From contig CBFGWV010000032.1 in the NCBI GenBank assembly GCA_965652545.1, positions 1 to 26,566 of the forward strand: DNA of 26,566 nucleotides. Direction: 5' to 3'. The stretch is from CBFGWV01 sp965652545 (lineage in GTDB: Bacteria > Pseudomonadota > Gammaproteobacteria > Competibacterales > Competibacteraceae). The notes below the pieces were generated by a model. It did not search any database. It saw only the letters and a program-made list of their open reading frames with translations, and had not been told where the DNA came from. Both the position numbers and the translations under genes were made by a program. Of the stretch, positions 7,991 through 19,300 are shown one piece after another. Position 1 is the first letter of the stretch. Each line of letters opens with the position of its first letter.

Positions 7991-9688
7991 TTACGATTTA
8001 CTTGCTTTGGTTCGGCCGCGCAGCGCGAGCACGTATTTCAGTCCTTCCTCATGGTGCTCAGCGAGCTCTTTGACGAGGGTGTCCAGTGCCACCCGTACCG
8101 GCCGATCGAACACCGTCTCGGGGGCTTTCAGCGCCAGTTCGGCATCCTTGCCCTCCTGCACGGCGGCCTTGGCCTCGGTGACCGCGCCGAGGGTGGCCTC
8201 GACCAGGCTGCCCAGGTAGGCGTTTTCGAACACCTCGGGGTCGATGCCGCCGAACGGGAAGCGTGGCTCGCGCTCCATGAGGATCTCCCAGCGCCACAGG
8301 CGGCGTACCCAGATGATGTCCCACCAAATGCGTTCGGTGACCCAGCAGGGGCCGTACAGCTTGCCCAGATGCAGACGCAGCGCTTCGCCCAGTTCCAGTG
8401 TGGAACGTTTGGCCCAGTACTCCTCGAATCCGGGGTATTGGAAGTGGCTGACCACGGCGGAATACCACAGGCAATGTGTCGAGAAACCGGGCGGATTCAG
8501 CCACACCGCCAAGTTGATGAAGTAGCGGCTGATCTTCTTCCAGTGGTCGTTGTTGGCTGCCTTGAACGCGCCGATGTTGACGTCCATCCAGTGATGCCAG
8601 GTGGAATCCGACGCCACCCGGCCGACACCGGCCTGATGGCCGTCGTACACCGAAATCATCGGAAACTTCGCACGCGCCGGTTGCGGGCCCTTGCCGAAGT
8701 TGTACGGCGGGTCGCCCAGGGTACTGCCGTAGGCGATGATTCGCGGCATGGGCTGTGGGCCGCCGGCGATGGCCGGCGGATATTCCGGCTTCGCGCCGCT
8801 GCCATCGAAGTTGAAGCTGCCGCCGGCGGGGATGTCGGCGGTCTCGACGCACAAGCCTTCGTGCGCATGGTCGGGCATGACGTCGATGGGGCCGAGGGCG
8901 GGGTGGCACAGCACCGGGTGCGGGCGCTTCTTCCAGAAGATCGGCCAGAAGGACGTCTGCCAGGTCACCCACTGAATGGGCTGGGGTGTCCCGTCACCTT
9001 GGTGCGGGGTGTTGGACATGTCCAGCGGGCCGCCGGGGGCGCCGGGCATATGCGCCGGCGAGGGCGGGCGCAAGGTGTCGATTCGGGCGGGACTGCCGAT
9101 GGGCGGAACGCCGTCGGCATTGGTCCAGCGGCGCATCGTGCCCAGGCGCGGAATGCGCCGGCACATCGATGCACCCAGAAAGTGATGGTCGCCGGTACCG
9201 AACAAACCGCCCTGGCGTTCGTTCATCCACTGCGCAAGCTTGGCCAGTTCGGCATTGCTGGCGGGGAAGGCGGCTGCCTGGTTGATTTCCGCATCGTTAT
9301 TGCTGCCCGAGTTGCTGGGCTTGAAGCCGAAACACCATACCTGCTCGTACTTGTCGATGACATCGGTGGCGCCGTTTTTCATATTGAAACGAAAGCCGCG
9401 GTATTTGGGTGCAAACGCCGCGGGCGCGGCGACGACGGTCGGTGCCTCGCCATTGCGCAGCGCGATGTCGACATGAAAATGCATGCAGCCGACCGTGGTG
9501 TTCCGAATAAGCTCGATGACCGAGCCGATGCCGAACTCCACACCCGGTATCGTCGCGATTTCCGTATCGACCACGACCAGGATGTCGACGTGCGTCTTGA
9601 GCTTCCATTTGATGGCCAAGTCCGCCAATGGACGTCGGTATTCCTGGGCGACGTCGATGGTCTGGATAAAGTCCTCTGCTTTCGCCAT
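7991..9688 (-). CDS. Protein with possible amidotransferase/ThuA-like domain
   Basis: The product is 565 aa. The start at ATG 9688 (MAKAEDFIQTIDVAQEYRR) is set by AGGAGG (complement of 9697-9702) 8 nt upstream; a longer open frame to 9790 has no such site. Residues about 30-75 (DILVVVDTEIATIPG, GCMHFHVDIALR) look like alternating strands. Then KYEQVWCFGF followed by a helix and GGLFGTGDHHFLGASMCRRI (about 145-195) resembles the strand-helix-GGG-turn pattern of class I glutamine amidotransferase or ThuA-like folds; no obvious Cys-His-Glu triad is seen. A later motif, HPVLCHPALGPIDVMPDHAHEG (given in two parts: HPVLCHPALG and DVMPDHAHEG), is rich in His and Asp and may bind metal or ligand. The C-terminal third is Trp-rich (HWKKISRYFINLAVW, WWDIIWVRRLWRWEIL) and ends in a charged helix. 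No signal peptide. The fold call is tentative. Confidence 0.85.
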   Translation of the reverse strand: MAKAEDFIQTIDVAQEYRRPLADLAIKWKLKTHVDILVVVDTEIATIPGVEFGIGSVIELIRNTTVGCMHFHVDIALRNGEAPTVVAAPAAFAPKYRGFRFNMKNGATDVIDKYEQVWCFGFKPSNSGSNNDAEINQAAAFPASNAELAKLAQWMNERQGGLFGTGDHHFLGASMCRRIPRLGTMRRWTNADGVPPIGSPARIDTLRPPSPAHMPGAPGGPLDMSNTPHQGDGTPQPIQWVTWQTSFWPIFWKKRPHPVLCHPALGPIDVMPDHAHEGLCVETADIPAGGSFNFDGSGAKPEYPPAIAGGPQPMPRIIAYGSTLGDPPYNFGKGPQPARAKFPMISVYDGHQAGVGRVASDSTWHHWMDVNIGAFKAANNDHWKKISRYFINLAVWLNPPGFSTHCLWYSAVVSHFQYPGFEEYWAKRSTLELGEALRLHLGKLYGPCWVTERIWWDIIWVRRLWRWEILMEREPRFPFGGIDPEVFENAYLGSLVEATLGAVTEAKAAVQEGKDAELALKAPETVFDRPVRVALDTLVKELAEHHEEGLKYVLALRGRTKASKS

Positions 9689-9864
9689 GGCTGCATCCTC
9701 CTGAGGTTTTGCGATTACCCGGCAGCGCCCGGCATTTATCGCCTGTTGCGCATCGTCGGGAGGCCAGTATCCACAGGGGGTGTGATTCATTCGTGAGGCT
9801 GTTATGCCGATTGCAGTCGCTGCAAATCACAGTGGATTCACGATCCGGGCAATCGCCTCAATCG

Positions 9865-10080
9865 GATGCGACCTGCGTTCCCCGCATGGTGGCGTCGGTG
9901 GGCGTCAGGCGCCCGAACCCGCCTGCGTCCGAGCCGATAGGTCGTGTTCCGACGCGCTGTGAATACGTCCATGTACGCTCGACGGCAGCATCCATGCTGC
10001 CGACGGTCGGCCCACGACCTATCGGCTCGGCCGCAGGCTCACGACGGTGGCTGTCCAAGGCGAGGAGCGCAGGTCGCACC
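9865..10080. repeat. Nested foldback element with two pairs of inverted arms
   Basis: Three nested inverted repeats share one centre. The outer arms, 9865-9885 and 10060-10080, match at about 17 of 21 positions. The middle arms, 9921-9946 and 10013-10038, match at 25 of 26, of which 18 nt are perfect (9929-9946 with 10013-10030). Inside is a hairpin CGGCAGCA-TCCA-TGCTGCCG near 9983-10002. The whole could fold into one long cruciform or RNA stem. The layout fits a MITE or a REP-type compound element; no open frame for a transposase is inside and no flanking target duplication was identified. Confidence 0.75.
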
Positions 10081-10148
10081 TCGGGCGATCGCCTCAATCC
10101 ACACCCAGGCACCCGGACGTATGCCACCCATATCCGAATCAGGCACCC

Positions 10149-10246
10149 GTAGGAGCCCTGCCCTCAGGGCGATCGTCTGAGGTTGGCGCCGAACCTCAAG
10201 CGTCAGCGCCATACCAAACAAATCGCGCACAGGGGTGTGCTCCTAC
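10149..10246. repeat. REPIN-like inverted pair of GTAG-headed palindromes, family 2
   Basis: Unit A (10149-10172, plus) reads GTAGGAGC then a hairpin GCCCTG-CCCT-CAGGGC. Unit B (10222-10246, minus) reads GTAGGAGC then a hairpin GCACA-CCCC-TGTGC. They share the GTAGGAGC head and the GAT tail, while the stems differ by compensating changes, which is what a selected secondary structure would show. They face each other across about 50 nt. Unit B lies about 80 nt past the stop of the giant gene and is followed on the minus strand by TTTGTTT, so it may also end that operon's transcript. Confidence 0.75.
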
Positions 10247-10324
10247 CGGTGCCCGGGTTCAAGCGGTCCCGAGCGCGATGGGTGTACAGGTGCCGGTGTT
10301 CGGGTGTCCCTGCTTGGTCGGGCG

Positions 10325-13300
10325 TCAGGGCAAGACCAGTCGCGCCGTCGCCAGTGTCAGCCGGCGCAGCCGCAGCACCGGCAGCTTCGAGTCTGCCAGG
10401 CTGGCGTAGACGGTCAGGTCCAGCAGCAGCATGCCGCCGCTGTCGCGGCCCGCGGGGGCGTTGTCGTTCAACCAACCCTCGACCTGGCCGGCGACGGCCT
10501 GCAGGAACGGATTGTCGGTGCCCACCGTCTCGATGGGGAAGGGCTGTGGGGTGGACAGGAAGATCGGCAGCACCACCGGCAGGCCCGGGCTGCCCAGGCG
10601 GTATTCGTAGCTGCCGCCCATGGCCAGGGTGCGGCTCTCGCCGACGCTGACCGCACCGGCAAAGAAGGCATCGAAGAAGTTGCCGAGGAACACGCCCAGC
10701 GCATGTTGATCGCCGCCGGGTGTGAACCGGGCGATGTCGATCTCGATGTTCGGGTCCAGCAGCGGCGTGACCGGGTCGATGAAGCGGATCAACGGCGTCT
10801 GGTAGAGGAAGTCGTCGGCGGTCTCCGCATCGGCGACGAGGCCCTCGTTGCGCACGACGAACACACCGGCCCAGGCATTCTCCTGCTTGAGCACATCGAA
10901 GCCGCCGAACACGGCCTCGCGCCGGCGTATCGCTTTGCCGACCGCCGCACTCAGCGGGCTGCCCGCGGCATCGGTGTAGGTGTAACGCACCGTATCGACC
11001 GAGGCCTGCGCGTGGGCGGTGTAGTCCTGGATCACGATCACCGGCAGTTCGATGGGCTCGCCGTCGGCGCGGGTACGGGAGACCTCGATAACCAGCGGGT
11101 CATCGCCCTGGCCGTCTTCGCGAATACGGTAGGCGGACTCGCGTAGCGGTGCATCGCGCAAGCCGGCCAGCGATTGCGTCACCTCGCGCCAAGCGCCCCA
11201 GGCATTGCCGACACGCTGGACCAGCCAGGCGAAGGAGGCCAGCGCATTGCGCGATACCGGGTCGTCGACCCCGCTGCGCACGGCTTCCAGGTCGCGGGCG
11301 ATATCGGGATAGACCGTGCTGAACTGGACCAGCGCCTCCAGCAGGTCGGGCTCGTCGGCATCGGCGAAGGCGTTGGGCGCATCCTGGCGCACATTGACGG
11401 TGACCACCGCGTTGACCGTGTCCTGGTCGGCCTCCACGCCTTCGTAGGTGAAGGCGTAGCGCCAGGCGCGCGCCTTGGCCAGGTCGTCCTCGAACACGGC
11501 CAATGCCTCGCCGCGCGCGGCGGTGAACTGGCCCACCTCCGCCTCGGCGACCTGGTCGGTCAACGAGGGTGGTGTGGGGTAGGCCCGCAGCGGGATGGGA
11601 ATGACCGGCGTCAGCAACGGCCCCGCGTCGCCGGTGACAATGAAGGGGTTTACGAAGCTCAGCCAGGCGCTGGCCTGATAGCCCTGGATTTCGGGTACAT
11701 TGCGGATATCGCGCTGGATCTGGGTCAGTTGCAAGTCCAGGGCCACGGGCAGGTTGCGCTGTGCGCGGGCTTGGCGCACATCGAGCATGGTGCTCAGGAA
11801 GGCCCGTCCGGGCCGGTTGTCCAGCGCGATGCTGGAGGCATTGAACGAGAACGCACGGTCGTCGCCGGTGCTCTGGCCGCTGGCGATCACCTTGCCGAAC
11901 AGCCGCGGCGGCAGGCGGTCCGCCGGCGGAGTGTCGGCGCTGACCGTGACGTTATATTGAACGCCGGTGTCGATGCGGTAGGCGTTGCCCAGTTGCAGCA
12001 GCAATTGCTGGCGCCACTGCTCGCGCGCCTCGGCGAGGTTCTCCGGTGTCGGGGCAGGGGTTTTCAAGATGGCGATGGCATCGTCGGCGATGGCCGCGGC
12101 CACATTGGCTTTGGCGTCGATGATGCTCTCGAACGGCTGCGTCAGCGGGTCGGGTTGGCCCGGCAGGCTGGACACCCGCCCACCCGGGGCGATACGCGCC
12201 GGTGGCGCCTCGTGTGCCAATCGCCACGCGGGCACGCTGAACTGCGCACTGAGGAACGCATCCACGGCCACCACGAAATCGCGGGCGAGGGACTCGATAT
12301 CCAGGCCGGTGACGATCTGCCCCGTGGGCGTCTGGTCGCCGATGAACTCGCCGGAGACGTAGGGATAGACCGGCACCGGGTCCTGATGATCGCGGTCGGG
12401 GCGGGACAGCAAGCGGGTGGCCAGGGGGCTCGGGGCGAAGAACAGCGGCGTATCGGCCTGGATATCGAAACCGATACCCGGCAATGGTGTGTCGCCGAAG
12501 CGCGCCAGCCAGATATCCACGGCCACCGACTCGTCCTCGTCAGCCTGGCGGCTGCCGGTGAGCACGCGCAACTGCGTGAAGGCGGTCTCGATGTCATTGG
12601 CGAAACGGCGCAGCGGCGGCAGCGGCTCGTCGGCCGGGCTGGCGGCCGGCTGCGCGATGTCCGGTGTGATGACGGCCTGCACCCCGGCCACCGCGGGCAC
12701 GTCTTTGAATTGATCGTCCACCAGCGCCGGGTCGCGGGCGATGGCAAAGACGACCGACAGGGCGAACAGGTTCTTCGGGTTGCTGGCGCTCACCGCGCGG
12801 CGGATATCCAGCGTCAGCGGCGGCTGCGGGTTCACCGGCGGCCCCTGGTCGATGACCGCGGTGAGGAAGGTGTGGATCTGCACCAGCCAGTCCAGCAGCG
12901 CGGTCTTGATCTCGCTGGCATCGGGCGCCTGGCCGGCCTCCAGCGAGGTCTCCAGCGTCAGCCGCACATCGTCCTGCTTGATCTGGAAGTACACCGTCTG
13001 GAACTGGTCGCGGTCGGCGCGCGCCAACTGCACCGGGTCGGCGGCGCCACCGGCCAGGTAGCGGTCGCGTACGAACGACAGGCTCAGCACCAGCTCCGGC
13101 GGGCTGACCGGCGCAATGGCGTAGCGGGCGATCACGTTCGGCCAGGCGTCCACGCCGATGACATCGTCGGTGTAGCGGATGGCGATGTCGGTGAGCGGCC
13201 AGTCGGCGGTCGTCGTGGCCACCGGCAGCGTGTTGCCGAACATGTCCAGCCAGGCCAGCTCCAGTTGGACGCTCTCGCCCACCGTCGCATACGGGTCGTT

Positions 13301-16300
13301 GCGGGTATCCAGCCCGCTGTTGCTGCTGATGCCCGGGTCGAGGAACACCGGCACCACGGCCTCGTACGTCCAGGGCTCACCGGCCCGCGGCAGCGGAGGG
13401 CGGGTGTCGGCATCGGGGTCGAACGGCCCCGGCGCGTTCTGCGTCGCAGGCCCTACCGGCAGGGCGGGGTTGGTGCGGGGGAAGACGCTGGACTGTGCGA
13501 TGCGGAACGACAGCCAGTTGTACAAAGCCTCGACCTGGCGCTGGTTCGGGTTGGCGGTCTGGTCCGGGTTGGGGCGGGTGAGGGCGAAGCCGACATTGCC
13601 CGGTGCCAGCGACGGGACCTTGACCTGCAAGCGGTCATCGAAACTCAGCGGTTCGGCGAACAACCCCGGGACATCGCGGTTGGCAAATGCCAGGGCCGTG
13701 ACACTGACGCCGCGGTAGAACGCCAGCGTCGCCAGCGTGTCGTCCGGCAACGGCTCGTAGCTGTGAGCGCCCATCAGCCCGTCGGTGCGTGCCGGTACGT
13801 TCAGGCGCACACCCGGTCGCAGGCGGCGGTAGGCGTTGGCGCGGGCGATGGCGCCGGGGTCGGTGCGGAAGGCGCGGGCGATCCCGGCCAGCGTTTCGTC
13901 CGCCCCCATGCGGTAGCCGGTAACGGGGGTCGGTACGGCGCGCACGAACAGCAGCTCGTCCTCAGGCGCCACCGGTTCGCTGGTGACCACCGCATTGAGG
14001 TAGGGCGGCAGCGGGTCACCCGTGGTGCTGTTGCCGATGTTGGTCGTCACCAGCAGGAAGACCGTGGTGACCGGCGTCTCGTTGAACAGGTACTCGGGCA
14101 GCCCGGCCTGTGTGCTGTCCACTTGATAGAACAGGAAATAGCCGCCTGAGCGCACCACACTGCCTTCCCACACCCGTTGCAGCAGCTCGATACCGGTCAT
14201 GCCCACCAGGTTCGAGCCGTCCGCGGCGAGCGTCGCGGCGGCCGGCACGGGGTTGGCGACCGTGGACAGGTTGGTCTGCAACAGGAACAGCGAGGTGTCC
14301 GCCGCACCGTCGGAGCGCAAACCCACCGGGATGGACTCGTCGCCGGGGGCGATGGGCTCCTCGGGGTACAGCAGTTGCAGCGCTGCGCTCAGCGTCGGGT
14401 CGCCCGCCACGCGGATGAGCAACTGCTCCAGCAACTGGCCACCTGCCTCGTCCGTCCCCTGGAGCTCGTACGTATTGGCCACCGGCGCGCCCGATTCGCC
14501 CGAGGGCGCCTGGCGCACGGTGATGGGAATGAGTGTGGACCAGGAGGGCGTGACCGGGGTCTCGATACCGTCGACCTCGCGCACGAGCTGGAAGCGCGCA
14601 TCCTGGTTCTTGCGCGCGTTGATCAACGACACCAGCTCGGGCGGGAAGCTCCAGATGCCGGGGTCCAGCGCTTCCCCGGCCACATCCGGTCGGCGCCAGG
14701 GAATGGGGTTGCGCAGGCTGACCCGTCGCGGTTGCTCGTCGAACAATGGAAAGGTCGTGAACGTGCTCTGCGGGTTGAACGCGCCGCCCGCCGTTTGCAG
14801 CCCGGAGACCAGGTCCACGATGGCCTGGGTGGCTGCAAAGGTGATGTCGGTTTTGACCGGCGGATCCGCGGGCGGTGGCGGTTCGGGGCCAAAGTCCGGG
14901 CCGAAGGTCAGCCAGTCGACCGCCTCGCCGGTGGTCAGGCCGAGCGTGACCGGCGTGCCCAGCACCAGGCCGTCGGCATCGAACTGCTGACCGCACAAGC
15001 GGTACAGCGGCTGCGGATCGCCCAGCGGGTCCGTAGGCGTGGCCGGCGGTGCCGGTGGACGCAGCCCCGACAGGTACACCCGCGCGGCCATGCCGGAGAG
15101 GTTCTGCAAGCGGTGGGCCTGGTTGAGCTGATCGAGAATTTCGGCCACCGTCATCGCCTCGGCGCCGCGCAGCAGTAACCGGGTACCGGCGGCGAACAGC
15201 GCATCGCCGTGGCTGTTGGCGGCGATGAGCTCACGCACCGGCAGGCCGAAGCGGTTGGCCACCTGCAACAGGGTTTCGCCGCCGGGACTGCGGTGAATGA
15301 AGGCCGGTAAGCGGACACGCTGCCCGGCCGCGGCAGACTCGGGCAGGTGGATCAAGTCCGCCTCCGGCAGCCCCAGGCGTGCCGCGACGGACGCTGCCGT
15401 GTCGCCGTGATGCAGGGTGAGGCGCATGCCGTCGATGCGCAGGTTGGCCCCGGTGCGCAGCGGCCGGTGGCGGTTGATGAAGCCCCACTCCTGCGCGCTA
15501 AGCCCGGCCTGCGGATGGGCGCGGGCGAGCTCATCCAGGCTGGTGTCCAGCAGCGTGGTGACGACGGTACGGCCAAACAGGTCGCGGGCGTCCTCCACCA
15601 GGGCGCGGATCAACATGGCCAGGTAGTCCACGAACAGGAAGCTGACCAGCGACTGTGTGGGATTGGCCGCCCCGGCGAGCGTGTTGGGCGCATCCTGGTG
15701 AGACTCGCGCCGGTAGCGCGCGGCCAGCGCCTGGAAGTAGCGTTTGACCTCGCTGAGGTAGGTGTCGTCCACCTCGCCGAAGGTGGCGAAGTCGCGGATC
15801 TCATCCTCGCCGATGCACAGGCTGAAGATCGGCAGCATCGGGAACACGCCGGCCACCGGGTCGGTCCCGCTGCCGTCGGACAGCGCCGGCACATCCAGCC
15901 GCGCGGCCACGTACGCGGCCAGGAAGTCGATCGCCTCCGCCGCGCTGAACGGTTGCAGCGGCAAGCCGTCGCCACCGGTGCGGGTGAGAAACGCGAAGAT
16001 CTGCGCCAGGTCGTCGGCCGTGACGGTCTGCTTGAGCAGGTTCTCCACCGTCGGGTCGGCCAGCTTGAAAAAGGCGTTGACGGTCCACAGCAGCAGACCC
16101 TCGGCCAGCGCCTCGAAGGACTTGGGCGCGGCCGTCTCGTGGCGCGCAAGCGCCGCGGTGTCGGCCGACTCGATGAACAACAGCGCCACGCCCTGGCCGC
16201 GCGGGCTGCCCTCCACCTCGCCGACGGTGAACTGGGGCAGGTAGTACAACTGCAAGGGCACCGGCGCGGCGGGTTTGATCGGCACCCACTGCATGTCGGC

Positions 16301-19300
16301 CACGGCCAGCGGCGCGGCCAGGCGGTCCAGCGGTGTCGGCAGGTAGCGGCGGGGGGCGGCGGCGCTGGGCGCGCAGGCCAGCCACGGCGGGTTGGGGTCG
16401 TCGCTGCCGATGGTGAAGTCGGCGCGCACGGTGGCAGAGAACGCCAGGCGGATGTTGATCTTGAACAGGCCCAAGTTGATGGTCACTCGCAGGCTCACCG
16501 TTACGCCGGCCTCGAACGCGATGAGGATGGCCTTGGCCGCCGCCAGCAGCAGGCGTACGGCAATGCGGGCGGTGATGTCCAGCTCCGCCGAGATGATGGC
16601 GAAATTCACCTCGCCATAAATGCGCCCGACCAGCGCGATCTGGCCTTGCACGGCATAGTAGGTGACCGGATCGCCGCCGGTCGCGGCGGGGGTGCCCGGG
16701 TAGGGGTGGAACACCGCGATCAGCCCTTCGAGGATGCCTTGCACGGTCAGCGACAGGCCGGCTTTCAGAATGCCCTTGTCGATGTCCTTGCCGATACCCA
16801 CCCGCACACCGATGCCAAAGGCGATGGCGGGGTTGAAGTCGCCGCAGGCGGTGACCGGCAGGCCTTTGGCCGTCTCGCCGCTGAGCTGGCCGTAATAGAA
16901 CCCGCCGGAACCGACGAACGGCAGCCATTGCAGCGAGAACGCCCGGCCGAAGTCCCCATTGGTGGGAAAGCCCAGATCGAGAATGAAATTGCCGTTGGTG
17001 AAGATGGACAGCTTGATCGCCGGCAAGGTGACGCTGAAGGTGCCGAAGTCCTGGTTGCGGATGAAGTCCGGCAGCGTCAGGTCGATCTGGTACACGCCGA
17101 CGGTGTCGCTGACCTTCTTGTACAACACCTCGAAGCGCAGGTTCTCGAAGTTGCCGCCGGTCACCTGGATGGCGATGCCATAGAGCAGCGGGTCGTAGAA
17201 CACCGTATCCAGGTCGATGATGCCGACGATCGTCGAGCGGCTGCCGATCAGCCAGCCGGCCTCGTTGGAAAAGCGCAGCGCCGTATCCTTCAGCGGCGGC
17301 TTGCGCGCGGGCACCTTGAAGGCCGCCTGAAGAATGTCCACCGCCTGCGGCACCGAGGCGGGCAGATCGCCGCTGGCCGGCAGCACATGCTGGCCGGCGG
17401 CGAGGAACTTGAGGTTGAAGATGTCCGAGCCCTGCCCGGGCACCGCCGGCGCCTTGGCCGGGTCGGTCACGTCCCAGGGCTTGGGCAGGGGGGCGGCGCC
17501 GCCGAGGAACGAGCCGTCGGCGATCTCGAACACCACCTCTTTGGTCTGCAGGCTATAGGTGAGCGCGATCTTTTTGAGGTTGATGAAGCCCAGGTTGAGA
17601 TCCAGCGCCAGGGTGAAGCCGATTTTCTCGTCGGTGAAGTTGATGAAAAACGCCAAACCATCCAGCGAGATGAGGTTGAGCACGTCCCAGGGCGAGGGCA
17701 GTGACACCTTGCGACCGCCCAGGGCCGCCTGCACCAGCAACGCGACCACATCGCCGAAGCTCAGGCCCTTGGGGCTGATGGTCAAGATAAACGGCGGGGT
17801 TTTGGTGTTGATCTTCGCCGTGATGCCGAAGACGGTCAGGTCGATGACATTGTCGGCACCGGAGTCGAACGAAAACCCGCCGGTCATCGTGAACCCGCCG
17901 AAGTCGAGCAACCCCTCGATGCGCCCCTTGGTCGTCCGCACGCCGGCGACGAGCTGCGAGTCCACCATCACTGCCGCGCCGACGGACTTCAGCGGGAGCG
18001 CACCGCCGAAGATGTCCTTCCACACCACGGTGATGGCAAAACCGTAAGCCTCGCTCGGGCCGGTGGAAATGCTGGCCGAGAGCCGGCTGAGCACCACATC
18101 GCCCGGTGGCAAGGTGGCATCGGGCATGTAGAACGCGATCAGCTCGCGCAGGCTCAACTGCGGGCTGAGCAACTGACCGCTGAACAGCCAGCCGGCCTCG
18201 GCGCCGCCGTAGCTGCCCGAGACGCCGATCTCCGGCCCCGTGACCGGGTCGGCCAGACGGAACGAGGCCGCGATGGTGCCGGTGGTCTCGCGCGCCAGGT
18301 GGCGGAACATCATCTGGATGCCCGTGAGGGTGATCAGCGGCTTGCCGTTGATCGTGATGACCGTCCACGCCACCTCCAGGAAGGCATCCAGGCTGAAGGC
18401 GACGGATTTGGGGTCGAGCTCGAAATCCAGGGTGCACACGTTCAGTGTTGGCGGCAGGGCGTCGCCGGCTGCCGGCCCGATGAATTTGATCGCCAGTGCG
18501 CGCAGGTCGATACACCCGGCGTCGCCCACCAACTGCGCCGGTGGCGGGCCACCGATGGCGCTGAGATCCGGCGGTTCCTCAGCGCCCTCGAAGCTGCCGC
18601 TGATGACGAAGTTGGGGAAGGTCGCGCCCAGCTCCAGGAACACCGGCGGGTCTTCCACCAGCCGGATACGGCCGGAGAGCTCGGCGTAGCGTTCGCTGGC
18701 GCCGGGGAGGAAGGCCACATCGATACTGAAGCCGATGCGCTCGACGGCCAGCAGGCCGGGGACGATCTCCCAGATGAAGCTCTCGCGGGTTTCCACCGCG
18801 ACCGACACCGAGGTCAGGCTGGGGACTTTTGGCGCGACGCCGATGCTCCAGCCGGTGAGGATCAGGTCGGACACCAGCGGCAGTTGCGTCGGCAGCAGGG
18901 CCGCGACAGGGGTGTTGCCGGCCAGGCGGTTGAGCAGCGGCAGGCCGAGTTCCAGCCCTGCCGGAATCTCGGCGGTAAAGATCACATGCCCCAGGTTCGC
19001 GCCCACTGCGGCGACGATACGCAGCGGGTCATGACCGGTGATCGGAATCGAGGCGACAAGACGCATCGCCGGGGCGGCGATGGGCTTGTCCTTGGCGTTG
19101 AGGATCACCTCATCGGCGATCTCCAGCGTGATCGACAGCTCGAAACTGCCCAGTGTGACCTTGCCGAGCGCGTCGGCCACCAGAAGCATCTTCGGGACGG
19201 TGGCCGGCGCATCGCCGATCTCCTCGATCGGCCCGCCGGAGACCGGCACCTGCGCACTGCCGTTGAGAAACTGCGCGATCGCCGCCAGCGGGCCGTCGAG

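Larger units (their letters stand above)
9689..10324. other. Repeat-rich intergenic region without genes
   Basis: These 636 bases lie between the giant gene (ending at 10325) and the start of the 565-aa gene. Small open frames occur but follow the palindromes and have no ribosome sites. The left part (9689-9864) should hold the promoter of the 565-aa gene; a small dyad TTGCAG-TCG-CTGCAA at 9811-9825 could be an operator. The remainder is made of the foldback at 9865-10080 and the GTAG palindromes at 10149-10246. Confidence 0.65.

Noticed and set aside
7964..9796. 610-aa plus-strand open frame over the 565-aa gene
   Set aside because: It is antisense to a gene with a clear AGGAGG site and a natural amino acid pattern; the plus frame is Arg/Gly/Ala/Val-rich without recognisable motifs, as expected of a shadow in GC-rich DNA.
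9944..10230. Short open frames in the repeat region
   Set aside because: They are formed by the palindromes and lack start signals.
11174..14149. 991-aa plus-strand open frame, with another at 15347-17704
   Set aside because: Both are antisense to the giant gene, have His/Arg/Gln/Gly-rich low-complexity translations and no ribosome sites.
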